From the NCBI GenBank assembly GCA_019422105.1, contig JAHZDZ010000014.1, positions 1 to 64,000 of the forward strand: a stretch of 64,000 nt of DNA, in the 5' to 3' direction. The notes beneath the pieces were generated by a model. It saw only the letters and a program-made list of their open reading frames with translations. It had not been told where the DNA came from and made no database searches. The DNA comes from Bacillota bacterium (GTDB lineage: Bacteria; Bacillota; Clostridia; Lachnospirales; Anaerotignaceae). Each line of letters starts with the position of its first letter. Within the stretch, counting starts at the first letter, position 1. Positions 22,051-29,956 of the stretch are shown piece after piece. Both the position numbers and the translations under genes were made by a program.

Positions 22051-22185
22051 TCATCTTTTGCCCCAGCTTTTCTCCCGCAGCCTTTTCCGCTCTGCCCTGC
22101 GCCGTTCATCGGCCATTTTCCAGCAGGCGTAAAAAGCCCAAAAAATAAAAAACAGCCCCGTCAAAAAACATGCCATACTAAGCAT
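22051..22185 (-). CDS. Small membrane protein (44 aa)
   Basis: Residues 3-22 (SMACFLTGLFFIFWAFYACW) form one membrane helix; the tail is strongly basic (RRRAERKRLREKSWGKR). The ATG at 22185 has GGAGGAGGAAGCTGA, so I do not use an upstream in-frame ATG. It sits between Cro-like and XRE genes in the early operon. It may act at the membrane during early infection or lysogeny; unknown. Confidence 0.6.
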   Translation of the reverse strand: MLSMACFLTGLFFIFWAFYACWKMADERRRAERKRLREKSWGKR

Positions 22186-22319
22186 TTCAGCTTCCTCCTC
22201 CAATCTGTTTTTTGCATAGCCGTCTTTTCCCACATGGTTTTATTCCATTTGAGGAGGTCAAAGGGGCTATGTCTCCTCCACGCCTTTCTCTGTGTCTAAA
22301 GCTTTTTTATTTTGTCGCC

Positions 22320-22331
22320 TATTACACTACA
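22320..22331. promoter_or_regulatory. Candidate repressor operator, copy 2
   Basis: The 12-mer TATTACACTACA, identical to the one at 22558-22569. It overlaps the stop codon of the Cro-like gene and lies upstream of the 22185 gene, so it could regulate downstream early genes. Confidence 0.4.
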
Positions 22332-22528
22332 TTTTGTGCAAAAAAAATCTCTTTGGGGTTTTCAATCTCCAAAAGCTCCATCATGAACTCAATTTCCGTG
22401 GAGACAAAAACGCCTTTTTTCATCTTCTCATAAAAGGTTTTTTCCGAAATTCCCATTAATTTCGCCAATTTTCGCTGAGAATACCCCTTGGCCGCAATAA
22501 TGCCCCTCAATGAATTTGTATCAATCAT
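22322..22528 (-). CDS. Cro-like repressor (68 aa)
   Basis: The protein (MIDTNSLRGIIAAKGYSQRK, then LAKLMGISEKTFYEKMKKGV) is a short XRE-type helix-turn-helix of the Cro class, which turns off the lysogeny repressor. It is transcribed away from the 154-residue repressor at 22700, the standard immunity arrangement. GGAGGGGAAGTT precedes the ATG. The end of the gene contains one copy of a 12-bp sequence that also lies in its own promoter region. Confidence 0.85.
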   Translation of the reverse strand: MIDTNSLRGIIAAKGYSQRKLAKLMGISEKTFYEKMKKGVFVSTEIEFMMELLEIENPKEIFFAQNVV

Positions 22529-22557
22529 AACTTCCCCTCCGCTCCCTTTTTGTCTCT

Positions 22558-22569
22558 TATTACACTACA
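22558..22569. promoter_or_regulatory. Candidate repressor operator, copy 1
   Basis: TATTACACTACA lies directly downstream of the -10 box of the early promoter, where a bound repressor would block transcription. Two perfect copies 238 bp apart in a compact immunity region suggest operator use. Confidence 0.45.
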
Positions 22570-22599
22570 ATACTAGCACAGCTTCATGTATCGTGTCAA
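22570..22599 (-). promoter_or_regulatory. Early (cro) promoter
   Basis: On the minus strand: TTGACA (22594-22599), an 18-bp spacer, and TAGTAT (22570-22575). It faces left toward the Cro-like gene and early operon and lies back to back with the repressor promoter. Confidence 0.75.
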
Positions 22600-22630
22600 G
22601 CGATTTTTGGTCTATTTTTCCATATTTTTG

Positions 22631-22658
22631 TTGCATATTAGGAGAATTATGTTATAAT
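22631..22658 (+). promoter_or_regulatory. Repressor promoter
   Basis: TTGCAT (22631-22636), a 16-bp spacer, and TATAAT (22653-22658) with an extended TG before it. It drives the repressor gene that starts at 22700 after an AAGAGGCGGACAA site. Confidence 0.65.
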
Positions 22659-22699
22659 AAAGTTATTGCAGTACTATATTTAGGAAAAGAGGCGGACAA

Positions 22700-23164
22700 A
22701 TGGGACTAAAGGACAACATCAAAGATATGCGCGCTCTGCGGCAGATGACACTGGAAGAGGTCGCCGCGAAGGTGGGCGTAAGCAGACAGACAATACAGAA
22801 ATACGAAAGCGGTCTAATCAGCAATATCCCCTCTGATAAGATTGAAAAACTGGCGGCTGCACTGGAAACAACGCCGGCCTTTTTAATGGGCTGGGAAAAG
22901 GACTCTGCGGGAGACAGCAGACAGTACAGCTTCACGGACGGTGACACAGAAGAATCCATATTAAAGGCGTCTCTCCTCTCCCACTTTGACAAGCTGAATC
23001 CTTTTGGCAAAAGGGAGGCCGTCACACGGCTGGAGGAGATGACGGAGATAGGCAAATTTACAAAAAAAAACGATGCTGATGTGACTCTTTACGACACAAT
23101 CAGACAAAAGGAGGACTGCCGGGTCGCGGAGGAAAAAGCTTCCTACCGCTTAAAGAAAAGCTGA
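22700..23164 (+). CDS. CI-like prophage repressor (154 aa)
   Basis: The N-terminal 70 residues are an XRE helix-turn-helix (MTLEEVAAKVGVSRQTIQKY, then ESGLISNIPSDKIEKLAAAL) with the usual 'TPAFLMGWE' end of the domain. The remainder (about 75-154) is short and acidic and carries no LexA-type peptidase (S24) signature. Induction would then not follow the classic RecA cleavage path, unless an antirepressor is used. It faces away from the Cro-like gene and is followed by a strong terminator. It should maintain lysogeny. Confidence 0.85.
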   Translation: MGLKDNIKDMRALRQMTLEEVAAKVGVSRQTIQKYESGLISNIPSDKIEKLAAALETTPAFLMGWEKDSAGDSRQYSFTDGDTEESILKASLLSHFDKLNPFGKREAVTRLEEMTEIGKFTKKNDADVTLYDTIRQKEDCRVAEEKASYRLKKS

Positions 23165-23193
23165 CCCTTGAAAGGCAGATTCTCAAACAGACA

Positions 23194-23232
23194 AAAACCA
23201 TCAGGCCAAAGCATCAGCCTGATGGTTTTTTT
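23194..23232 (+). terminator. Terminator after the repressor
   Basis: AAACCATCAGGC pairs with GCCTGATGGTTT around a 10-base loop and seven T follow. The A-rich left arm also allows use on the minus strand for the facing membrane gene. Confidence 0.9.
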
Positions 23233-23270
23233 GATGGGAAAAGCACAATTGCCGCAAAACGTATGCAGCC

Positions 23271-24194
23271 TCAATCCGAAACCCCCTCGATTGCTTTTAT
23301 TTCCTTCCTCCACTGTACCCTTTTATCTATATACAGCATAATTAAAGTAAAGACGGTCAGTGTATTTATTACATTTGACTGCCCGAAAGATGTGAAGATA
23401 TATTCCGGAAGCGCATGAAAAATAGCGAAAACATACAGCAGTATAAACAATAACAGTCCTGCTTTTTTCATGGCACATTTTAAATATTTTGAATCTCTGT
23501 CACAAAAATAGTTTTCAAAAAAGCCCTTTTTATTGTTCCACTCTTTTTTACTGCGAAAACAATAAAATACAAAGAGCAATAATATTTCATAGATAACGGC
23601 CATTTCTATAACAATAAGTGATACAAGCAAAAAAAGGGATATCGGTACCATATCCGCAACGCAGTTGAAAGCACTATTTAGAATATCGGTGAAACAGGCG
23701 GTAAAATAATGCATCAGTCTATATGTGTACTTACTTATATAGGCAGCAATACCGCAGTCTAAAAACCATAAGACCAAAAAACATATTATATTTTCTATCT
23801 TTTTTGCGCCCTCATCCACAGCCATATCCAAAATTACACATGCCATTATCAGCACAAAATTCTTGCAGAAAGCGATGATACATGCCATTATCAGCAATCC
23901 TCGGGTAAATCTGTTTTTTTTGTATAAATAGAGACTGAAGAAAAGGAACAGAATTCCGATAGACATCAAAAAAACAGAAAATTCAGTATGTACCTTATAA
24001 ATAAGAAAAATTTCAGATAGTAAAAGCCAGGAAGCAAAATACCAGGCAGCGCCGGTAAAAAGGAAAATGAGTCCTTCACAGCTTAATACTGTGAAATCCA
24101 GCGTTTTTCTGTTACAAATTGATTTGATGGGCTTCCAAATAATTTCGGCATCGCTCATCATTTTTAGAAACAATTTATATATCCACTCTGCCAT
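23271..24194 (-). CDS. Polytopic membrane protein of unknown function (307 aa)
   Basis: About seven or eight hydrophobic segments are visible (for example GLIFLFTGAAWYFASWLLLS, FLMSIGILFLFFSLYLY, MVPISLFLLVSLIVIEMAVI, KAGLLLFILLYVFAIFHALP). I do not recognise a family. The start at 24194 has GAGGGGAAAGCTT; a longer frame to 24335 overlaps the next terminator. The DNA is much richer in A and T than both neighbours, a sign of transfer. It takes the position where an integrase or immunity accessory gene would be expected, so it could be a prophage cargo gene such as a superinfection-exclusion protein, or a host gene at the junction. Confidence 0.55.
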   Translation of the reverse strand: MAEWIYKLFLKMMSDAEIIWKPIKSICNRKTLDFTVLSCEGLIFLFTGAAWYFASWLLLSEIFLIYKVHTEFSVFLMSIGILFLFFSLYLYKKNRFTRGLLIMACIIAFCKNFVLIMACVILDMAVDEGAKKIENIICFLVLWFLDCGIAAYISKYTYRLMHYFTACFTDILNSAFNCVADMVPISLFLLVSLIVIEMAVIYEILLLFVFYCFRSKKEWNNKKGFFENYFCDRDSKYLKCAMKKAGLLLFILLYVFAIFHALPEYIFTSFGQSNVINTLTVFTLIMLYIDKRVQWRKEIKAIEGVSD

Positions 24195-24320
24195 AAGCTT
24201 TCCCCTCTTTCCTTTACTTTCTCTTTGCGTCACACGCCCCTTTCCCCCATCATACCTTTCTTTCCCCCAAAGCGCAATCAGCCCCGTCAAATCCATTTTC
24301 GTCTGTCTTTTACACTGCGC

Positions 24321-24354
24321 AAAACGCCGCGGCAATTTTTTGCGGCGGCGTTTT
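24321..24354 (-). terminator. Terminator of the redox operon
   Basis: AAAACGCCGC and GCGGCGTTTT form a long GC stem with T-runs on both strands. It lies 11 bp past the cupin stop. Confidence 0.85.
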
Positions 24355-24364
24355 ACCTCTGTAT

Positions 24365-24814
24365 TTATACTTCTGTCTTTTCAGTCTTGGAAATCTCTTT
24401 TGAAAGGTTGTCATACTCCTCATCAAATACAGCCTCGCACCACTCATTATCGGTGTTTTCACCGGGCACCTCCACGGCGAGATGGGCAAAATAGCTGTCC
24501 TTCGCCGCGCCGTGCCAATGCTTTACACCGGGTGCAATGATAACGGAATCGCCAGGGTGAAGCTTGCGCGCCTCCTTCCCCCATTCCTGATACCAGCCGC
24601 AGCCCGACATGCACAGCAAAATCTGGCCGCCGCCTTTTGAGGCGTGATGAATGTGCCAATTATTGCGGCAGCCCGGCTCAAAGGTGACGTTATAAATGTT
24701 CACCCCCGCAAGCGTCACGGGATTCAGATAGCTCTTTCCCGTAAAATACGCCGCAAAGCCGTCGTTTGGCTCCCCCAGCCCAAAAAGCCCCGCCTTTTCA
24801 AATGCATCACTCAT
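24365..24814 (-). CDS. Cupin domain protein (149 aa)
   Basis: A single beta-barrel cupin. Motif 1 metal ligands are HIHH at about residues 50-53 in 'CRNNWHIHHASKGGGQIL', motif 2 has 'PGDSVIIAPGVKHWHGA' with the usual His. Such proteins beside carboxymuconolactone-decarboxylase-like genes are frequent and are thought to act in redox or detoxification reactions, though substrates are unknown. I use the ATG at 24814, nine bases after AAGGAGG; it overlaps the upstream stop. Last gene of a four-gene operon. Confidence 0.85.
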   Translation of the reverse strand: MSDAFEKAGLFGLGEPNDGFAAYFTGKSYLNPVTLAGVNIYNVTFEPGCRNNWHIHHASKGGGQILLCMSGCGWYQEWGKEARKLHPGDSVIIAPGVKHWHGAAKDSYFAHLAVEVPGENTDNEWCEAVFDEEYDNLSKEISKTEKTEV

Positions 24815-25130
24815 TTTCATAAACCTCCTTTGCCAGCCGAAACGCCGCCCAGGCGTTCGGCCATCCCGCATAAAACGCGGCGTGGGTGAGAAGCTCGGCC
24901 ATCTCCGAGGCGGTAACTCCGTGCTTTTTAGCGTTTATAATGTGAAAGCGCAGAGAGCTGTCCAGTATTCCCTTTGCCATGAGCGCCGTCACAGTTATAA
25001 TACTTCTCTCACGGGCGGACAACGCCTCCTCCCTTGACCAGACCTCTCCGAACAGTATGTCATCGTTAAGCTGCGCGAATTTAGGAGCAAAGCCCCCAAG
25101 GGCGTCTCTGCCCGCCGTCTGTTTTTCCAT
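24807..25130 (-). CDS. Carboxymuconolactone decarboxylase family protein (107 aa)
   Basis: The sequence matches the CMD/AhpD-like fold: 'FGEVWSREEALSARERSIIT' then 'LRFHIINAKKHGVTASEMAE' and 'HAAFYAGWPNAWAAFRLAKE'. The position that holds the CxxC pair in peroxidase-type AhpD is absent, so it resembles the decarboxylase-type members. It is grouped with an aldo/keto reductase, a flavodoxin and a cupin, a frequent small cluster of uncertain purpose. The ATG has AAGGGGGAAAAGAGAAA ahead. Confidence 0.9.
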   Translation of the reverse strand: MEKQTAGRDALGGFAPKFAQLNDDILFGEVWSREEALSARERSIITVTALMAKGILDSSLRFHIINAKKHGVTASEMAELLTHAAFYAGWPNAWAAFRLAKEVYENE

Positions 25131-25180
25131 TTTCTCTTTTCCCCCTTCTTATTAAGGCACAGTCATTTATATTTTCCGTT

Positions 25181-26032
25181 TTATTCATGTATTTTCAAGC
25201 CGTTGAGCCTCTCTGCCGTCTCGGCAGCAAAATGATCGATAATCGGACTCCTGCCCAAATCCATGCCGGAAAGGAAAACCATATCCTCGTCAGTGAGTGT
25301 AAAGTCCCATATATCCATGTTTTCCTCCATGCGCTCCCTGTGGATGGACTTTGGAATGACAGCAGCGCCTCTTTGTACATTCCACCGAAGAACCACCTGT
25401 GCAATGCTTTTGTTGTATTTCGCTGCAACAGCGCCCAACCCCTCGTCTGTAAAAATGCCCTGCTTCCCCTCCGCCAGAGGCCCCCATGCCTGAGGCTTAA
25501 CACCGTAGCGTTTCATGGTTTCCAGTGCCTCACGCTGCTGAAAATACGGGTGCAGCTCAATCTGGTTTACGGCAGGCTTTACCCTGACATTCAAGCAGAA
25601 ATCGGCAAGCCTGTCGGGGTAAAAGTTGCAGACGCCGATAGCTCTTATTTTTCCCTCCTCATACAGCTCCTCCATGGCACGCCATGCGCCGTAATAGTCG
25701 TTGAAGGGCTGATGGATCAGGTAGAGATCGACATAATCAAGCCCCAGTTTTTCAAGAGAGGACTGAAAGCCCTTTTTCGCACTCTCATAGCCGGCGTCCT
25801 GCACCCAAAGCTTTGTGGTAATGAAAAGCTCCTCCCTTGGAATGCCGCTCTCCAAAATAGCCGCGCCCACAGCCTCCTCATTTTGATAGGCCGCCGCCGT
25901 GTCAATAAGCCGATAGCCGGCCGCAAGAGCATCCAAAACAGCCCTTCTACAAACAGCGCTATCCGTCACCTGAAAAACACCGAAACCCTCCATAGGCATC
26001 TTAACGCCGTTATTTAATGTGATATATTCCAT
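25181..26032 (-). CDS. Aldo/keto reductase (283 aa)
   Basis: An NADPH-dependent carbonyl reductase with a TIM-barrel fold. The catalytic tetrad is visible: D in 'YRLIDTAAAYQNE' (Asp about 44, Tyr about 49), Lys about 74 in 'LFITTKLWV' and His about 107 in 'YLIHQPF'. The cofactor end has 'VIPKSIHRERMEEN'. Length and motifs are standard for the AKR5-like bacterial group. It follows the flavodoxin gene by three bases and is clearly in its operon. It probably reduces aldehydes or ketones. Confidence 0.95.
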   Translation of the reverse strand: MEYITLNNGVKMPMEGFGVFQVTDSAVCRRAVLDALAAGYRLIDTAAAYQNEEAVGAAILESGIPREELFITTKLWVQDAGYESAKKGFQSSLEKLGLDYVDLYLIHQPFNDYYGAWRAMEELYEEGKIRAIGVCNFYPDRLADFCLNVRVKPAVNQIELHPYFQQREALETMKRYGVKPQAWGPLAEGKQGIFTDEGLGAVAAKYNKSIAQVVLRWNVQRGAAVIPKSIHRERMEENMDIWDFTLTDEDMVFLSGMDLGRSPIIDHFAAETAERLNGLKIHE

Positions 26033-26035
26033 TCC

Positions 26036-26545
26036 TTATCCCTCCGTAATCCATTTTACAATATTTTCCCCTGCCCCTTTGACCGTACTGCCCTCAATTG
26101 CAAGGCCCTCCTTGATATCTGCTCCCGGACAAAGCCTCTCAATGTCTGGAATACTGTTTCCCAGTCCGCTTCCCTCATGGGTGCAGAAGGGCCTTATGAT
26201 TTTCCCGCTGAAATCCATACCCTCCAAAAAGGTAAACACCGCCATGGGCATTGTCCCCCAGTAATTGGGGTAGCCCAGATAAACAGTGTCATAGCTCTCC
26301 CATGCAGCAGGATACCGCTTTAGAGGCGGGCGGGCGTTATTTTCAAGGTCGGCTTTGGCCTGGGCAGTGCATTCGCTGTATATTTTGGAATACTCCGCCT
26401 CCGGTTCAATTTGAAACAGGGCAGCTCCTGTAAACTCCTGTATGATACGGGCGGCCGCCTCCGTATTGCCTGCTTCAATATTTTTGATTGTTCCATTTAC
26501 ATAATTTTCATCCCTGCGGGAAAAAAACACGATTAAATCAGCCAT
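26036..26545 (-). CDS. Flavodoxin-like protein (169 aa)
   Basis: An FMN-binding electron carrier or quinone-reductase-like flavodoxin. The N-terminal strand 'LIVFFSRRDENYVNGTIKNI' is the phosphate loop region, though longer than usual; 'YDTVYLGYPNYWGTMPMAVF' holds the isoalloxazine-binding strand (YPNYWG), and 'FCTHEGSGLGNSIPDIERLC' is typical of the group. It is first in the leftward four-gene operon and divergent from the LysR gene, which probably controls it. Likely function: supply of electrons to the partner reductase. Confidence 0.9.
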   Translation of the reverse strand: MADLIVFFSRRDENYVNGTIKNIEAGNTEAAARIIQEFTGAALFQIEPEAEYSKIYSECTAQAKADLENNARPPLKRYPAAWESYDTVYLGYPNYWGTMPMAVFTFLEGMDFSGKIIRPFCTHEGSGLGNSIPDIERLCPGADIKEGLAIEGSTVKGAGENIVKWITEG

Positions 26546-26594
26546 TTTTCATTCTCCTTCCTGTTCTGTTAAGATGATTATACAGCGGCATCCC

Positions 26595-26623
26595 TTGCCG
26601 GTGAATCTCCGTTTTGTTATAAT
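26595..26623 (+). promoter_or_regulatory. Promoter of the LysR gene
   Basis: TTGCCG (26595-26600), a 17-bp spacer and a perfect TATAAT (26618-26623) precede the LysR gene. The divergent gap of 118 bp probably also holds the flavodoxin promoter and the LysR binding site. Confidence 0.6.
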
Positions 26624-26663
26624 AGTATAAACTTATTGTTTACAGAAGGAAGGAGGCTTTTCT

Positions 26664-27566
26664 GTGTATAACCCCTTATTGGACACCTTTGTGGCCGTGG
26701 CGGACAGCGGCAGCTTCAACAAAGCGGCTGAAAGGCTGTTTCTGTCCCCCACGGCTGTAATGAAAAAGATGAACGCTCTGGAAGCTCACCTCTCCCTGAC
26801 ACTCATTGAGCGGACACAGTCGGGGATTCGCCTGACGGAGGCGGGCAGACGGATTTATGAGGATGCAAAACTTATGATGGACTATTCCCGAAAATCCATT
26901 GCGGGGGCAAGGGCGCTGTCGGACGCAGCCGGCACAACCTTTTGTGTGGGCACCTCCCTTTTAAATCCCGCCAAGCCCTTTGTGGATTTGTGGTACCGCC
27001 TTAACCGGCAGTTCCCCGATTACAAGCTTCATCTGGTACCCTTTGAGGACGATCACAACGGCATCCTCTCGGAAATCGGTGGGCTTGGGGAGAAATTCGA
27101 TTTTCTTATCGGCGTCTGTGATTCCAAGGCGTGGATGAGTCTTTGCAGCTTTCTTCCTCTGGGGCGGTATCAAAAAATGGTTGCCGTAAGGCGGGGACAT
27201 GCCCTGGCCGCAAAAAATAAACTGCGGTTTTCGGATCTGTACGGACAGACTCTGATGATGGTACAGAAGGGGGATTCCGGCGTCAATGATTTTCTCCGCA
27301 ACTTCATTACCCTGCACCATCCTAAAATCAAAATAGAGGATACCCCTGTGTTTTATGACATGTCCGTTTTTAACCGCTGCGCCGAGACAGATAATGTGCT
27401 TTTGACCATTGAATGCTGGCGTGATGTGCATCCCGGCCTTGTCACAATTCCCGTGGAATGGGATTACAGTATACCCTACGGTATTTTGTATGCTCTCAAG
27501 CCTCCCGCGGATGTCAAGAGGTTCATACAGGCAGTTTCAAAGGGATTGCAGTCAGAAAAGCCATAA
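26664..27566 (+). CDS. LysR family regulator (300 aa)
   Basis: The N-terminal winged helix is plain: 'ADSGSFNKAAERLFLSPTAV' then 'MKKMNALEAHLSLTLIERTQ' and 'GIRLTEAGRRIYEDAK'. Residues 90-295 are the effector-binding domain. It starts with GTG at 26664 after AAGGAAGGAGG. Divergent from the flavodoxin/reductase operon, it is the likely regulator, sensing some redox signal or small aromatic. Family and position are clear; effector is unknown. Confidence 0.95.
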   Translation: MYNPLLDTFVAVADSGSFNKAAERLFLSPTAVMKKMNALEAHLSLTLIERTQSGIRLTEAGRRIYEDAKLMMDYSRKSIAGARALSDAAGTTFCVGTSLLNPAKPFVDLWYRLNRQFPDYKLHLVPFEDDHNGILSEIGGLGEKFDFLIGVCDSKAWMSLCSFLPLGRYQKMVAVRRGHALAAKNKLRFSDLYGQTLMMVQKGDSGVNDFLRNFITLHHPKIKIEDTPVFYDMSVFNRCAETDNVLLTIECWRDVHPGLVTIPVEWDYSIPYGILYALKPPADVKRFIQAVSKGLQSEKP

Positions 27567-28007
27567 TACCCGTGTCGGGCGGGGAAAAGCAGAAATGCGC
27601 AGACCGCAGGCACCCGAATAAAAAAGAGAAAAGCTGTATGCCTGTAACGGCTTTTTAACATGCTAGCGGATAGAAATAACACTTCAGCAGTTAAAATGTG
27701 TATCAAAATCAGGCTTCTGCCGCAAGACCTCCAAAAAGCTCTGCATGTCCCGCCTGCCATAGGCAAACCGCCCTTCTCTTTTCATGACGCTTTGGCATGG
27801 AAAAGCAGTCAGGCTCGTCATGAGCTAAAAGAGCATACGCCCATGCCCCGCTTACTCTCCGCCGCATATTCGGCCCTTACCCGCAGCGCATTCCCATCCC
27901 CTCCCTTTAAAAAAGTGACATTGCTTCGCCTCCATGGTATACTTGGAACTATAAATCAAAACGGTGTTGTTTGCCGTATAAATCACAGCCGGAGGAGAGG
28001 GGTACAA
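27567..28007. other. 441-bp gap, promoter for the YoaP-like gene at its end
   Basis: No gene is supported. A minus-strand frame near 27700-27840 (with FAYGRRDMQSFLEVLRQKPD) could be a decayed coding fragment, but it has no ribosome site. The right end holds the promoter at 27915-27943. Confidence 0.5.
27915..27943 (+). promoter_or_regulatory. Promoter of the GNAT/YoaP gene
   Basis: GTGACA (27915-27920), a spacer of 17 bp and TATACT (27938-27943). It is 65 bp before the start codon. Confidence 0.65.
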
Positions 28008-28763
28008 ATGAATGAAAAAGAGGAATTTATAAACCTGACAGCAGAAAACCTTGCCAATGAGCACCTATGCTGCATTATTCGCAGTAAAAAGTCTCACCCG
28101 GGCATTGACGCAAAAAGACAATGGCTTTCAGAGCGTCTGGAGGAGGGACATGTTTTCAGAAAGCTGGATGCAAAAGCCGTTGTTTTTATTGAATACGCCC
28201 CTCTTGAGACGGCGTGGGTTCCCGTCATAGGTGACAACTATGAGTACATTTATTGCTTATGGGTTACCGGCAGCTATAAGGGAAAGGGATACGGGAAAAA
28301 GCTTATGGAGTATTGCCTGGAGGACGCCAGAAAAAAAGGGAAATCAGGCGTATGTATGCTGGGCGCCCAAAAACAGAAGGCATGGCTCTCCGACCAGTCC
28401 TTTGCGAAAAAGTTCGGCTTTGAGACTGTCGATTCTGCCGCCAACGGCTATGAGCTGCTGGCTCTGTCCTTCGACGGAACAGTGCCGTCATTTGCACTGA
28501 ATGCCAAAAAACAGGAAATAGAAAGCAAAGAGCTGACAATTTACTATGATGTACAGTGTCCCTATATATCGCAATACAGGAACAGAATAAAACTGTATTG
28601 TGATACAAACGGCATTCCCGTCACTTTCTGCCAGGTGGATACCCTGCAAAAGGCCAAGGATTTGCCCTGTGTGTTTAATAACTGGGGCGTGTTTTATAAA
28701 GGGCATTTCGAGACAGTAAACCTGCCGGATGAGGCCACTTTGAAAAGAATACTGAAAAAATAG
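28008..28763 (+). CDS. YoaP-like GNAT N-acetyltransferase (251 aa)
   Basis: The ATG at 28008 has GGAGGAGAGGGGTACAA; a longer frame back to 27660 is rejected. Residues about 60-150 form a GNAT fold with an acetyl-CoA loop at 'TGSYKGKGYGKKLMEYCLED'. The C-terminal 75 residues (ELTIYYDVQCPYISQYRNRI onward, with CP at the end of a strand) match the YoaP-specific domain, which resembles a thioredoxin fold. Members acetylate unknown small targets. It stands alone behind its own promoter. Confidence 0.85.
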   Translation: MNEKEEFINLTAENLANEHLCCIIRSKKSHPGIDAKRQWLSERLEEGHVFRKLDAKAVVFIEYAPLETAWVPVIGDNYEYIYCLWVTGSYKGKGYGKKLMEYCLEDARKKGKSGVCMLGAQKQKAWLSDQSFAKKFGFETVDSAANGYELLALSFDGTVPSFALNAKKQEIESKELTIYYDVQCPYISQYRNRIKLYCDTNGIPVTFCQVDTLQKAKDLPCVFNNWGVFYKGHFETVNLPDEATLKRILKK

Positions 28764-29149
28764 GGCATCACGCAAATGCCCAGTAAAGACTATTCCTAAT
28801 CAGCGGCATCATATCCACACCTTTTTGCTGACTTTTTTGACACGCAGAGAGTGCCGCACTGAAAAATCAGTGCGGCACTCCTTTGATGTAGAAATTTAAC
28901 AGCCTGGCTCCAAAAAAAATATTGTCAGCGTAAATATGAGTATATCCTTCCCTCCCAGATGCCCAGGCTGCTGTTTTTTATGAAAAGGATAGATTTGAGC
29001 TTCAAAAGATAAGTATAATAAAAACATCTTCCCTGTCTTTCTTCCTTTTCTAATTACTCTCCGTGTGGACGGCACAAGGCCCTTGTTTTAATCTGGAACA
29101 ATTTTGAAGCGCCATTCGTCTTATAGGTATAGAAAGGTGGGAGGACAGT
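28764..29149. other. 386-bp gap with hairpins
   Basis: The gap contains the 12-bp perfect hairpin at 28849-28880. From about 28899 to 28978 a longer fold pairs CAGCCTGG with CCAGGCTG followed by TTTTTT, so a terminator of the YoaP-like gene is likely. I see no gene. Confidence 0.55.
28849..28880 (+). terminator. Perfect 12-bp hairpin
   Basis: GAGTGCCGCACT and AGTGCGGCACTC surround an 8-base loop. The T-run after it is weak (CTTTG), so it is a modest terminator or an RNA stem. Confidence 0.55.
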
Positions 29150-29956
29150 ATGAAAAAAATTTTTACCCTGTTTCTTATGCTCTGCCTGACAGCTTCCCTT
29201 ACCGGCTGTGCACAGGAAAAAAACGGCAATGATACAAAGGGCATAACACAGAAGGAGGAAAACGGGAAAAGCGGTACAACGGACGAAACGCCGGGCCAAT
29301 CCGACCTGACGCCCATGGTGATGGTAAACGGAACCCTCTATTTTGATACGGGACGGGAAAGCGAAATTGACGGACGCTGCGGCAATATGGACGGCGAAAT
29401 CACCGCAGCCGTTGACAGCACAGAGATACCGTCTTTAGACGGCCAGTCCAATTTTGGATCAGGCTTCGGCTACCAGCTTGGTGAAAACGGCACGATAGAG
29501 GTCAATATGAATGAAAAATGGTTCGTTTTTGAGCAAAGATGGGTGGATTACACCTTTGACGACAGTGAAAGAGGCGTAAAATTCAGCCTCAAATATCCCG
29601 AAGGCTGGAAACTCACAGAGGAAAAGGGCTGGGACGGAGACGAAACCAGAGACGCAAGTCCAAGCGTAGGCGTTTCCTTCCTCGGGGAGGAGGAGGTATT
29701 TAACGTATTTGCCATACTTTTTGCCCCCTATGACTTTGAGGAGGACACTGTACCCTTTGAAACGGACGAAGGACTGAAGGGCTCTGTTGCCACAATCCGT
29801 AACGAGGGACAGGTTTATGTCTATTACGTCTTTGGCGATGGGGAAACATTGCCCCAGTATACCGGCATTGTCAATATGAGTGAAGAAAACTATGAAAAGA
29901 AGAAAAGCGATATTGAGGCCGTTTTAAAAACGCTGAAAATAGAAGCGGTATCCTAA
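29150..29956 (+). CDS. Lipoprotein of unknown function (268 aa)
   Basis: A lipoprotein signal peptide: MKKIFTLFLMLCLTASLTGC, with lipobox LTGC and Cys20 as the lipidation site. A low-complexity linker follows (to about residue 55), then an N-terminal domain with a small beta-rich repeat (NGTLYFDTGRESEIDGRCG), and a C-terminal part from about 130 (FSLKYPEGWKLTEEKGWDGD) that recalls PsbP/DUF1795-like lipoproteins of Bacillota. Location: outer face of the membrane. No enzymatic motif is seen. AGGTGGGAGGACAGT is the ribosome site. Confidence 0.75.
   Translation: MKKIFTLFLMLCLTASLTGCAQEKNGNDTKGITQKEENGKSGTTDETPGQSDLTPMVMVNGTLYFDTGRESEIDGRCGNMDGEITAAVDSTEIPSLDGQSNFGSGFGYQLGENGTIEVNMNEKWFVFEQRWVDYTFDDSERGVKFSLKYPEGWKLTEEKGWDGDETRDASPSVGVSFLGEEEVFNVFAILFAPYDFEEDTVPFETDEGLKGSVATIRNEGQVYVYYVFGDGETLPQYTGIVNMSEENYEKKKSDIEAVLKTLKIEAVS

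Noticed and set aside
24195..24365. Possible right attachment site of the prophage
   Set aside because: The left end is outside the window, so no matching direct repeat can be found.
27700..27840. Decayed gene on the minus strand between LysR and YoaP-like genes
   Set aside because: A short open frame is present but no family or start signal supports it.
27660..28007. 116-codon extension of the YoaP-like acetyltransferase
   Set aside because: It crosses the promoter at 27915-27943 and lacks domain similarity; the ATG at 28008 has a strong site.
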